Translations under genes and position numbers: made by a program
Assembly: GCA_036003045.1 (NCBI GenBank)
Contig: DASYSS010000032.1
Coordinates: forward strand, 1-64,000
Reading direction: 5' to 3'
From: Gemmatimonadaceae bacterium
Lineage (GTDB): Bacteria; Gemmatimonadota; Gemmatimonadetes; Gemmatimonadales; Gemmatimonadaceae
DNA length: 64,000 nt
In this document: positions 37,377 through 46,273 of the stretch, piece after piece
Layout of the letters: every line of letters begins with the position of its first letter
Numbering within the stretch: the stretch's first letter is position 1
Notes under the pieces: model-generated
What the model saw: the letters and a program-made list of their open reading frames with translations, nothing else
The model's database searches: none
What the model was told of the DNA's origin: nothing

Positions 37377-39782
37377 ATGACCCCACCCCGCCTGCGCGAC
37401 GACCTCCAACGCGCGCTCGGCACGGCGTACGCGATCGAGCGGGAGCTTGGCGGCGGCGGGATGTCGCACGTTTTCCTGGCCACCGAGACGTCGCTCGGTA
37501 GACAAGTCGTCATCAAGACGCTCGCCACGGAACTCGTCGAGGGAATCAGCGCCGGTCGCTTTGCGCGCGAGGTCCAGGTAGCGGCGCGGCTCCAACAAGC
37601 GAACATCGTTCCTGTCTTGAGCGCCGGCGACGCGAACGGGGTGCCCTACTATACGATGCCCTTCGTGCGGGGCGAATCGCTCCGCGCGCGTCTGGCGACC
37701 GGCACGCCGCTCTCCTTGGGCGAGACGATGCACATCTTGCGAGACATCGCGCGCGCGCTCGCCTTCGCGCACACCGAAGGGGTCGTCCATCGCGACATCA
37801 AGCCAGAGAACATCCTTCTCTCCGGCGGCACCGCCGTCGTCACCGACTTCGGAATCGCCAAAGCAGTCGCCGCATCGCGAACGCAGGAGACCTCGAGCTC
37901 GCCGTCGATCACTCTGGTCGGCAGCTCACTCGGGACGCCGGCCTACATGTCCCCCGAACAAGCCGCGGGTGATCCGAACGTCGACCAGCGGGCCGATATC
38001 TATGCGTGGGGATTGCTCGCATGGGAGCTGCTCGCCGGCCGGCATCCGTTCGCGGGAAAGACATCGGTGCATTCGCTCGTCGCGGCGCAAATGGCCGAGA
38101 TTCCGGAACCGCTCGGGTCGGTTCGCGCCGACATCTCCCCGGTCTTGAGCGAGGTCGTCGCGCGCTGTCTCGAAAAAGAGCCCGCCCGACGCCCCGCGAC
38201 GGCGGCCGAGCTGCTTGCGTCGCTGGATCAGGCGACGAGCAACCCGCCCGTCGTCGCGATTCAACGTGCTTCCAACTCTCGACGCTCGATGCGCCGCGCG
38301 CTGACGATCGCGTCCACCGGCATCGTCCTCGTCGCCGCGGGCGCATACGCCTTCGCCCGAGCGAGACACGGAGCAGCCGCCGTCACCGTGAGAACGCTCG
38401 CCGTGATTCCGTTCTCGTCGGTCGCGGGTGACACGTCGACCAACTACCTCGGCGAAGGGATCGCGACCGAGGTGACGAATACGCTATCAGAAATTCCTAA
38501 TCTACGGCTCGCCGGGCGCAGCTCCGCGGCACGATTCGCCGGTGGCCGCTCGAGCGCGCAGGAGATCGGACAATCGCTGAGCGTCGAAGCGGTGCTCGAC
38601 GGAACGGTGCGCCGCGTCGGCGACCAGATACAGGTCGTCGCCGAGTTGTCGAACGCGAGCGACGGGCTGGTGATCTGGCACCAGAGTTACGAGCGCGCCG
38701 CAAAGGACGTATTCGCGGTGCAAGACGAGATAGCGCACGCCATTGCCGGCCAACTCGACGTCACCCTCCGGAACGCGGGGAGCAACGCGGCACGCGGGAC
38801 CGACGACGCCGCGGCGTACGACCTCTATCTCAAAGGGATGTATCTCTACCGGCAGCGCGGTCCGGGGCTCGCCGACGCGATCAGCGCGCTCGAACAGGCG
38901 ACGACGAGAGACAGCAATTTCGCCCGAGCGTGGGCCACGTTGTCGGAGGCACTCGCCGTCTCATCTTCCTACATCGCCGTGCGCGCTGGCGACGCCCTCC
39001 CCCGAGCGCGCGCCGCCGCGGAGCGCGCCGTGCGTCTGGCTCCGAATCTCGCGGATGGCCACCGCGCATTGGGGTACGCTCTCGCCGAGACCTTCGATTG
39101 GAAGGGAGGCGAGGCGGAGCTGAATCGCGCGATCCAGCTCGACCCGGGCAACGCCGACTCGCGCTACCGGTTGGGGTACATGCTGGTGAATCAGGGACGC
39201 ACGCGCGAAGCGTTGCCCGCGCTGCAGGCCGCGGTCGCGCGGGATCCTCTCTACGCGATCGCCAGAGTTTACCTCGGATGGGCGCAGGCATGGAACGGCG
39301 ACATCGACGGCGGACTCGAAGAGCAACGTCGCGCGTTGCGGCTCGATCCGTCGAACATCACGACGCTGTCCGTCCTCACGAGTACGTTTGTGGCCGTCGA
39401 AGAGAAGGACTCCGCGACGTTCTACGCGCACCGCATGTTGTCACTCTCCAATAGCGCGGGGCGGCTCGGCGTCGCCGCGCGCGCCCTCGCACTCGCCGGT
39501 CACACGGCAGAAGCGAAAGCGATCACCCAGCGACTCGAGGCGACGCCGACCAATACCTGGTTGCGCAACACGGGCCTCGTGATGGCGTACGCCGGACTGG
39601 GCGACAGCGCGAACGCAGTCGCGGCGATGGAGCGGGCCGCCGCGGGAGACGGCGAGCTCTTGCCGACGTACACGTGGAACTGCGCGTACTCGTTCCCGAC
39701 CGGGCCGCGCGCGCTCGCCGTGTGGAAGCGCTACAATCTCGACCCGGCGAAATTCGCGAGGCCCGTCGCTGCGCCGCGCTGA
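37377..39782 (+). CDS. membrane-anchored Ser/Thr kinase with TolB-like and TPR domains
   Basis: 801 residues from MTPPRLRDDLQRALGTAYAIERE. The Hanks kinase (about 20-280) has GGGGMSHVFLA, VVIKTLA, HRDIKPENILLS and VTDFGIAK. A membrane segment lies at about 305-325 (ALTIASTGIVLVAAGAYAFA). The extracytoplasmic part begins with a FlgO/TolB-like alpha-beta domain (RTLAVIPFSSVAGDTSTNYLGEGIATEVTNTL... VVAELSNASDGLVIWHQSYER), as in many adenylate-cyclase-type regulators. It ends in TPR helices (about 475-770: FARAWATLSEALAVSS, NLADGHRALGYALAE, NADSRYRLGYMLVNQG). It differs from the PD40 kinase at 22305. Confidence 0.94.
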   Translation: MTPPRLRDDLQRALGTAYAIERELGGGGMSHVFLATETSLGRQVVIKTLATELVEGISAGRFAREVQVAARLQQANIVPVLSAGDANGVPYYTMPFVRGESLRARLATGTPLSLGETMHILRDIARALAFAHTEGVVHRDIKPENILLSGGTAVVTDFGIAKAVAASRTQETSSSPSITLVGSSLGTPAYMSPEQAAGDPNVDQRADIYAWGLLAWELLAGRHPFAGKTSVHSLVAAQMAEIPEPLGSVRADISPVLSEVVARCLEKEPARRPATAAELLASLDQATSNPPVVAIQRASNSRRSMRRALTIASTGIVLVAAGAYAFARARHGAAAVTVRTLAVIPFSSVAGDTSTNYLGEGIATEVTNTLSEIPNLRLAGRSSAARFAGGRSSAQEIGQSLSVEAVLDGTVRRVGDQIQVVAELSNASDGLVIWHQSYERAAKDVFAVQDEIAHAIAGQLDVTLRNAGSNAARGTDDAAAYDLYLKGMYLYRQRGPGLADAISALEQATTRDSNFARAWATLSEALAVSSSYIAVRAGDALPRARAAAERAVRLAPNLADGHRALGYALAETFDWKGGEAELNRAIQLDPGNADSRYRLGYMLVNQGRTREALPALQAAVARDPLYAIARVYLGWAQAWNGDIDGGLEEQRRALRLDPSNITTLSVLTSTFVAVEEKDSATFYAHRMLSLSNSAGRLGVAARALALAGHTAEAKAITQRLEATPTNTWLRNTGLVMAYAGLGDSANAVAAMERAAAGDGELLPTYTWNCAYSFPTGPRALAVWKRYNLDPAKFARPVAAPR

Positions 39783-39858
39783 CCGCTAGGCACCTATCGG
39801 CTGGTCTCCGCTGGGATAGGGGTCGTCAGCCACGGCCTACGGGCGCATTTTTGCCGGC

Positions 39859-41550
39859 ATGGCCGCTCTCGAGCTGGTACTCGCGCTGCTAGCTGCCGCG
39901 ACCGCCCTTCGATTCTTCGCGGACCGGTGGCGAGTTCCGTATCCGTCGGCGCTTGTCGTCGGCGGTGCGCTGCTGGCGCTCACACCCGGGCTCCCGACGG
40001 TCGAGCTCGCGCCCGAAACGCTTTTCCTCGTGTTCGTGCCTCCGCTGCTCTACTGGGGCGCGTTGACCTATCCGCTACGCGACGTCCGAAATCAGGCTGG
40101 ACCGATCGCGAGACTCGCCGTACTTCTCGTGCTGGTTTCGGCTGCCGCGGTCGCGGCGGCGATTCACGCCATGGATGCGGCATTCACGTGGGCGAGCGCA
40201 TTCGCCCTCGGCGCAATCGTCGCTCCGCCGGACCCCGTGGCGGTGCTCGCGATGTTGCGCTCGCTACGCCTGCCGACCGCCGTTCAGAACCTGCTCGAGG
40301 GCGAAGGGTTGTTCAACGACGTCACGGCGTTGGTGGCGTACCGCATCGCCGTCGCGGCGGCAGTGAGCGGCGCCTTCGCCTTTGCCCCGGCGACGATGAC
40401 GTTCCTGTTTACGTCGACAGCCGGCGTCGCGATCGGTCTCGGCGTCGGGTTCGTGGTGCTGCAAGTCCATCGCGTGGCGAGCGAGGCGACGGCGGTAGAG
40501 TTGACCATCTCGCTGCTCACGCCATTCGCGTCGTATCTCGCCGCGGAACGCGTCGGCGCGTCGGGTGTGTTGGCGGTCGTGGCGACCGGTTTGTACGTGG
40601 CACGCGTCTTTCCGCGCGTCGTACGACCGCAGACGCGGGTTCAATCGGTCGCGATGTGGAACGTGGTGACGTTTCTGCTGGAAGGCCTGTTGTTCATCCT
40701 CGTCGGGCTGGAGCTGAAGGACGTGAGCCGATCGCTGCGCGGCGCGCCCTTCCTGACGATACTGGGTGAGGCGATTGTCGTGACGTTGGTCGTCGTCGTC
40801 ACGCGCTTGGTTTGGATGCCGATCAGCGCGTACTGGCTACGAGCGATCGGGCGGGCGTTCGTGAAGAAACGAGTAGCCGCCCCGGCAGCGCGCAGTGTCG
40901 CCTTCGTCGCTTGGGCAGGCCTGCGAGGCGGCGACTCGCTCGTCATCGCGCTGGCGCTGCCGCTCCGGACAGCCGCCGGCGCCGCATTTCCGGGCCGCGA
41001 GCGAATCATCTTCATCACCTTCGTGGTCATCTTCGCGTCGCTCGTGCTGCAGGGACCCACGCTTCCGTGGATCGCGCGACTGCTGCGCCTGCGTCGCGGA
41101 CGTAGCGAGGTTGCCGAGGAGGCGCACGCACGGCTCGCGGCCGCCGAGGCGGGGTTGAACGCGCTCCAGTCCGTGTCAGCCGGCGACGATGCGGCGGTTC
41201 GTCCAGAGGTGTCACGATATCTTCGCCGCCGCCACCTCCAGCGCGCGCGACGCTGGGCTTCGCGGGAGAACAGTGAAAGTCAGAGCGAAGCGCCCTGGCT
41301 TCGGCACGAACACGTCGTAGGAGCGACCTCCGGCGTGGACCGACTCGTCGACGACGAGCGGGCGCGCGAGTATCGCCGGCTGCGGCGAGTGATGATTGAG
41401 GCGGAGCTTCGGGCGGTGCTCGACCTGCGCGACGACGGATCGATCGACGACGAGGTGATGCGCCGCATTCAGCGCGACCTGGATTTCGAGTCGATGCTGC
41501 TCGACGCGGCGGAGCCGGTGGGAGAGACCGGCGACACCTTTGCGGAGTGA
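39859..41550 (+). CDS. Na+/H+ antiporter, CPA1 family
   Basis: 563 residues with about twelve membrane helices in the first 420 and a cytoplasmic helical tail of 140. The CPA1 signature is clear: APPDPVAVLAMLRSLRLPTAVQNLLEGEGLFNDVTALVAYR (the ND ion-site Asp) and SVAFVAWAGLRGGDSLVIALALP (conserved Arg and Gly). The first helix is MAALELVLALLAAATALRFFADRW. It exchanges Na+ (or K+) for H+ to control pH and salt. The long tail (with RRRHLQRARRWASRE) may regulate activity. It follows the kinase gene by 76 bases, perhaps co-transcribed. Confidence 0.94.
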   Translation: MAALELVLALLAAATALRFFADRWRVPYPSALVVGGALLALTPGLPTVELAPETLFLVFVPPLLYWGALTYPLRDVRNQAGPIARLAVLLVLVSAAAVAAAIHAMDAAFTWASAFALGAIVAPPDPVAVLAMLRSLRLPTAVQNLLEGEGLFNDVTALVAYRIAVAAAVSGAFAFAPATMTFLFTSTAGVAIGLGVGFVVLQVHRVASEATAVELTISLLTPFASYLAAERVGASGVLAVVATGLYVARVFPRVVRPQTRVQSVAMWNVVTFLLEGLLFILVGLELKDVSRSLRGAPFLTILGEAIVVTLVVVVTRLVWMPISAYWLRAIGRAFVKKRVAAPAARSVAFVAWAGLRGGDSLVIALALPLRTAAGAAFPGRERIIFITFVVIFASLVLQGPTLPWIARLLRLRRGRSEVAEEAHARLAAAEAGLNALQSVSAGDDAAVRPEVSRYLRRRHLQRARRWASRENSESQSEAPWLRHEHVVGATSGVDRLVDDERAREYRRLRRVMIEAELRAVLDLRDDGSIDDEVMRRIQRDLDFESMLLDAAEPVGETGDTFAE

Positions 41551-41598
41551 ATCGGTTCTGGGCCCGAGGTGTTCCTGTTCTCGTGCGGCGACGATGTG

Positions 41599-41853
41599 CT
41601 AGTTGGCTGAGTGGGACGCGATCTTATCGAGCGCTCCGCAGACTTGCGCGCATCCATCGGCACTCGCGCGCGCAACCGCTAGCGGTGATTCTCCGTCGAG
41701 GAACCGGTTCGGCTTCGCGAGCCACGCGGTCGCACGCGAACCATCGCCGAACACGCGGGTCGCCAATCCAATGACTCGCTCCGCGCGCTCGTCCGCCGTA
41801 GAGGCTGATTGGGTCTGGGTTTGACTGATCCGAGGGGGGAAGAGACGCAGCAC
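41599..41853 (-). CDS. orphan MbcA/ParS/Xre-type antitoxin fragment (DUF2384)
   Basis: 84 residues from GTG. The main part reads AERVIGLATRVFGDGSRATAWLAKPNRFLDGESPLAVARASADGCAQVCGALDKIASHSAN, the typical C-terminal toxin-binding domain of Xre/MbcA/ParS antitoxins (WL-x-x-PN-x-x-L-x-G-x-x-P). The N-terminal DNA-binding helices are missing: the frame above the GTG lacks an ATG and ends at a TAG. No RES-type toxin gene is beside it. Probably a truncated remnant that may still be expressed. Confidence 0.6.
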   Translation of the reverse strand: MLRLFPPRISQTQTQSASTADERAERVIGLATRVFGDGSRATAWLAKPNRFLDGESPLAVARASADGCAQVCGALDKIASHSAN

Positions 41854-42024
41854 CGCGTTACCCGCCGTAGATGTTTGCCGAGCGTACTGGTTGTGAACGT
41901 CGTCCTAAGTCTCAGACCTAATGATCGGCGGCAGCGGCTCTAACTCGCGATCACCGTTCTCTTTCGTTGCAGATGCATACCGCGAGAGTACATGGCGCTT
42001 TGCGGGGCGAGCACATTTCCATCC

Positions 42025-43041
42025 ATGAAGAAGATCGGCTTCCTATCCTTCGGCCACTGGAACTCATCGCGGCATTCGGCCACGCGATCCGCGCGCGACG
42101 TTCTCCAGCAGTCGATCGAGCTCGCCGTGGCGGCAGAGGAGCTTGGTGCGAACGGCGCATACTTTCGCGTCCACCACTTCGCGCAGCAGCTTGCGTCCCC
42201 CTTCCCCCTCCTCGCGGCCGTCGGCGCCAGGACAAGCCGTATCGAGATCGGAACGGCCGTCATCGACATGCGGTACGAGAATCCCTTCTATATGATCGAG
42301 GATGCCGGCGCGGCCGACTTGATCAGCAACGGCCGGCTCCAGCTCGGGATCAGCCGCGGCTCTCCTGAGCAGGTCATTGAAGGTTGGCGTCACTTCGGCT
42401 ACGCGCCGCCGGAGGGCGGAACCGACGCAGACCTGGGCCGTCATAACGCCGAGGTTTTTCTCGGGCTGCTGACAGGAGAAGGGTTCGCCAAACCGAATCC
42501 AAGGCCGATGTTTCCGAACCCGCCCGGCCTGCTACGACTGGAGCCGCATTCCGCGGGCCTGCGCGATCGCATTTGGTGGGGCTCCGCGTCCAACGCGACC
42601 GCGATCTGGGCCGCGCAGAAAGGCATGAACATGCAGAGCTCGACGCTCAAGGCGGACGAATCGGGCGAGCCCTTTCATGTCCAGCAGGCCCGCCAGATTC
42701 GTCTCTTCCGGCAAGCGTGGACCGAGGCCGGGCATACACGAGAGCCGCGCGTCTCGGTGTCTCGATCCATCTTCGCGTTGATGGACGATCGCGACCGCGC
42801 CTACTTCGGCGGCGATCGGGGCAGCGATCAGATCGGAGTCATCGACAACTTCCGGGCCGTGTTCGGTCGGACGTATGCCGCTGAGCCGGATGTGTTGATC
42901 GACGAGTTGAGAGGCGACGAAGCGATCGCCGAAGCGGACACGCTGCTGCTGACGGTGCCCAACACACTCGGCGTCGAATACAACGCGCACGTGATCGAGT
43001 CGATCCTCACGCACGTCGCACCGGCGCTGGGCTGGCGATAA
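42025..43041 (+). CDS. LLM-class flavin-dependent oxidoreductase
   Basis: 338 residues from MKKIGFLSFGHWN, chosen over the ATG at 41992 because this is the family's normal start. The luciferase-like barrel has LAVAAEELGANGAYFRVHHF, TSRIEIGTAVIDMRYENPFYMIEDAGAADLISNGRLQLGISRGSPEQV and later IWWGSASNATAIWAAQKGMN and VSRSIFALMDDRD. It uses FMN or F420 for an unknown monooxygenase or reductase step. It is preceded by about 170 bases without a gene and followed by repeat copy 2. Confidence 0.9.
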   Translation: MKKIGFLSFGHWNSSRHSATRSARDVLQQSIELAVAAEELGANGAYFRVHHFAQQLASPFPLLAAVGARTSRIEIGTAVIDMRYENPFYMIEDAGAADLISNGRLQLGISRGSPEQVIEGWRHFGYAPPEGGTDADLGRHNAEVFLGLLTGEGFAKPNPRPMFPNPPGLLRLEPHSAGLRDRIWWGSASNATAIWAAQKGMNMQSSTLKADESGEPFHVQQARQIRLFRQAWTEAGHTREPRVSVSRSIFALMDDRDRAYFGGDRGSDQIGVIDNFRAVFGRTYAAEPDVLIDELRGDEAIAEADTLLLTVPNTLGVEYNAHVIESILTHVAPALGWR

Positions 43042-43056
43042 CTGACGGCGGTTTCT

Positions 43057-43281
43057 CGGCCACTCTGAGTTCGATCGGCAAGTCGAGTACGGCTTTGCGC
43101 TCGACGACGGGAACGGACATCAGAGAACTGACGTCAGTTTCGGCGTTGAGCGGCGACGCTCGGTCTTGATCGAGACTCCACCTCGTCGCGCCTAACCTGT
43201 GGTCTGACATCAGGCGTTCTGTCTTCCGAATTCGAGCGCACAGCCGTACCCCGCCCGCGAAAACAGACCTCAGAGTGGCCG
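43057..43281. repeat. dispersed repeat with terminal inverted repeats, copy 2
   Basis: 225 bp; the terminal inverted repeat is perfect here: CGGCCACTCTGAG at the left and CTCAGAGTGGCCG at the right. The interior has GGACATCAGA, TTTCGGCGTTGAGCGGCGAC and TGGTCTGACATCAGG as in copy 3. It lies between the LLM oxidoreductase and the UPF0182 gene, filling most of a 331-base gap; about 90 bases before 43373 hold nothing clear. Confidence 0.85.
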
Positions 43282-43372
43282 TGATCCAGCCGCCATCCCC
43301 GCCGCCACGATCGCAAGCCGACCGCGGGTCGCCGATGGTGGGCAACGCCCGACCATGCCATGTTGAACGCTC

Positions 43373-46156
43373 ATGACACACCCCGAGCCACCACTCGCGC
43401 TAGGCTTTCGCGCACGACCGCCCTCGAGAAGACTGCGCTGGGCTCTGCTTGGCCTCGTTGCCGCGGTCCTGTTCGACGTCCTGATCGCCCCATGGCTGGC
43501 CGGCGTCGCAACTGACTGGCTGTGGTTTCGCGAGGTGCATTTCGAGTCGGTGTTCCTGACGTCGTTCGTGGCGCACGCGGTGTTATTCGTCGTCGGATCG
43601 CTCGCCGCATTCGCGTTCCTCTACGCGAACCTTTCATGGGCGCGACGCGGATGGGTTGGCATGGCGGAACTCGTGAGGCCGGCCGGACTCCAAGTCGAAC
43701 TCTCGAGGCTCCTCCCCAAATTGCTCACCGGCATTGCCGGCGTCGTCGCGTTCGTCGTTGGACTCGTCGCGGCGGGACAGTGGATGACGGTCCTCACGGC
43801 AATGCACGCCGCGACCGTCGGCGAGGCCGACCCGGTGTTCGGGCGCGACATCGGCTTCTACCTGTTTCAGCTGCCCGCGCTTGCCGGCGTGCTCGCGGCG
43901 GTCGCGGCGCTCACCGTGCTCGCCATCGTCGGAGTCTCATTGATGTATTTGTCCGAGGGCGCGCTGTCCTTTCGCGGTGCGACGGGGCGCCCCTCGATCG
44001 ATCAGGTCGCGTCGCGTCACGTGGGTGCGCTGATTGCCCTGCTGTTCGTCGTTTTTGCGGCCCAGCTCTGGGTCGTCGATTCGGCAGGCATCCTCGCCTC
44101 GACCACCGGCCCGTTCGCCGGCGCGAGCTACGCCGACACCCACGTGCTGCTCCCGGGCATTCGCGTCTCGGCCGTTGCCGCCCTTCTTGCCGCGGGCCTC
44201 GTGGTGTACGGGGTGGTTCGCGACAAGCTTCTCTGGTTCGGCTTCCTCGGCATCGTCGGGTACGCCGTCGTGGGCGTCGTTTCACGCGGCCTCATTCCCG
44301 CGGCGACTCAACGCTTCGCCGTCGCACCGAACGAGTTGTCGCGCGAGCGCCCATATCTCCAGCGGCACATCGCGGCGACACGCCGCGCCTGGCGGCTCGA
44401 CAGTGTGGTCACGCGTGATCTCGAGGGCGACATCCAACTCACCATGGCCGACGTGCGCGCCAACGCGGCAACGATCGACAACGTGCGCCTGTGGGAGCGC
44501 GACCTCCTGAAGCAGACATTCGGCCAGCTCCAAGAGATTCGAACGTACTATGACTTCGCGTCCGTGAGCGACGATCGGTACATGATCGACGGCCGCTATC
44601 GCCAAGTCCACATCTCGGCGCGCGAGCTCAACACGGCGTCGCTGCCGACGCGCAATTTCATCAACGACCGTCTGACCTTCACGCATGGCATGGGCATCGC
44701 CATGGCGCCGGTGAACCAGGTCACCGCCGAGGGCCTGCCGGTGCTGTTCATCAAGGATCTGCCGCCCGTGTCGACCGTCTCCGTCAAGGTCACGCGTCCG
44801 CAGATCTATTACGGCCAGCTCACCAACAGCTACGTCTTCGTCGGGACGGGGCAAAAGGAATTCGACTACCCCGCCGGCGACAAGAACGTCTACACGAACT
44901 ACACGGGTCGCGGCGGCGTTCGCGTCGGCTCGCTCCTGCGACGAGCGCTGTTCGCGTGGCAGTTCGGGTCGATGGACGTGTTGCTTTCGTCGTACCTCTC
45001 GGCCGACGCGCGCGTCCTGTACCGCCGCAACATCGTCCAGCGCGCCAAGACCGCCTTGCCGTTCCTCGACTTCGACGCCGAGCCGTATCTCGTGGTCAGC
45101 GATTCGGGAACCCTGAAGTGGATTCTCGACGCGTACACCTCGAGCGACAGCTGGCCGTACTCGCAGCCGGCTGAGAACGGCGTCAATTACCTGCGCAACA
45201 GCGTGAAGGTCGTGATCGACGCGTACGATGGAACGGTCGACGCCTACCTCGCGGATGCCGGCGACCCCGTCGTTCGAACCTATGCCTCGATCTTCGGCGC
45301 GATCTTCAAGCCGATCGACGCGATGCCGGCCGACCTTCGCGCCCACCTTCGCTATCCGGGCGATCTCTTCCGCCTGCAGACCACGCTGTACGCGAGGTAT
45401 CACATGGTGGAACCGGACGCGTTCTACCATCGCGAAGATCAGTGGCAATATCCCGGCGGCGACAGGGGGGGAAGCGCGGCGAACACGACCCCGTTCCTGC
45501 GGCACATCATTCTGCGACTGCCCGGCGAAACGAATCCGGAATTCATCTACATGACGCCGTTCACGCCGCAGGGAAAGGACAACCTCGCGGCATGGATGGC
45601 GGCGCGCATGGACGGCGCGAATTACGGCAAACTCGTCGTCTACCAGTTTCCGAAACAGAATCTCGTGTACGGCCCGACGCAGATCGTCAACCGAATCAAT
45701 CAGGAGACCAGCATCTCGCAGCAGCTCACGCTGTGGGACCAGAAGGGCTCGCAGGTCATTCGCGGCGAGCTGCTGGTGATTCCCATTCGAGGTTCGCTCA
45801 TCTACGTGCAGCCGCTGTATCTCCGCGCCGAGGGCGGCTCGATTCCGGAGCTCAAGCGGGTGGTGGTCGCCCATGAGAATCGTGTGGCGATGGGCGAAAC
45901 GCTGGAGGAGGGGCTCGCGCTGTTGTTCGGCGCGGGGGCCCCGGCGCGTCCCTCGGCGACGCTCGCCGGCGATTCAAGCGCCGCGGCCACGGCCGCGGCG
46001 GGTTCGACCGCCCTCACCGCCGACATGCTGCGGCAAGCGCAGCAGCACTACGATCGCGCCATCGCGGCACAGCGCGCCGGCGATTGGGCGACGTACGGGC
46101 GGGAGATCGATCAGTTGGGAGCGGTGCTCAAGCAGGCGGGCGTCAAGAAACCCTAA
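43373..46156 (+). CDS. UPF0182-family membrane protein
   Basis: 927 residues, the usual length. The N-terminal third has seven membrane segments (from LRWALLGLVAAVLFDVLIAPWL to about residue 305). The soluble part follows: QRFAVAPNELSRERPYLQRHIAATRRAW, ETSISQQLTLWDQKGSQVIRGELLVIPI and GSLIYVQPLYLRAEGGSIPELKRVVVA, all typical of UPF0182. The tail is an Ala/Gly linker and a helix (ADMLRQAQQHYDRAIAAQRAGDWATYGREI). Function unknown; widespread in Actinobacteria and related GC-rich groups. It stands alone. Confidence 0.95.
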   Translation: MTHPEPPLALGFRARPPSRRLRWALLGLVAAVLFDVLIAPWLAGVATDWLWFREVHFESVFLTSFVAHAVLFVVGSLAAFAFLYANLSWARRGWVGMAELVRPAGLQVELSRLLPKLLTGIAGVVAFVVGLVAAGQWMTVLTAMHAATVGEADPVFGRDIGFYLFQLPALAGVLAAVAALTVLAIVGVSLMYLSEGALSFRGATGRPSIDQVASRHVGALIALLFVVFAAQLWVVDSAGILASTTGPFAGASYADTHVLLPGIRVSAVAALLAAGLVVYGVVRDKLLWFGFLGIVGYAVVGVVSRGLIPAATQRFAVAPNELSRERPYLQRHIAATRRAWRLDSVVTRDLEGDIQLTMADVRANAATIDNVRLWERDLLKQTFGQLQEIRTYYDFASVSDDRYMIDGRYRQVHISARELNTASLPTRNFINDRLTFTHGMGIAMAPVNQVTAEGLPVLFIKDLPPVSTVSVKVTRPQIYYGQLTNSYVFVGTGQKEFDYPAGDKNVYTNYTGRGGVRVGSLLRRALFAWQFGSMDVLLSSYLSADARVLYRRNIVQRAKTALPFLDFDAEPYLVVSDSGTLKWILDAYTSSDSWPYSQPAENGVNYLRNSVKVVIDAYDGTVDAYLADAGDPVVRTYASIFGAIFKPIDAMPADLRAHLRYPGDLFRLQTTLYARYHMVEPDAFYHREDQWQYPGGDRGGSAANTTPFLRHIILRLPGETNPEFIYMTPFTPQGKDNLAAWMAARMDGANYGKLVVYQFPKQNLVYGPTQIVNRINQETSISQQLTLWDQKGSQVIRGELLVIPIRGSLIYVQPLYLRAEGGSIPELKRVVVAHENRVAMGETLEEGLALLFGAGAPARPSATLAGDSSAAATAAAGSTALTADMLRQAQQHYDRAIAAQRAGDWATYGREIDQLGAVLKQAGVKKP

Positions 46157-46273
46157 GAGTCCCGCGAGGTGATGCCGCCGCGGTACTGCGGACGGCGAGC
46201 GCCTTCATTTTCGGAGTTCGTCAGTTTCGTCGTTCGGCAGTTTCGGCGTTCGTCAGTTCTCGCCGTTCGGCGG

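Noticed and set aside
44282-45874. 530-codon minus-strand open frame opposite UPF0182
   Set aside because: Shadow of a protein with clear family motifs on the other strand.
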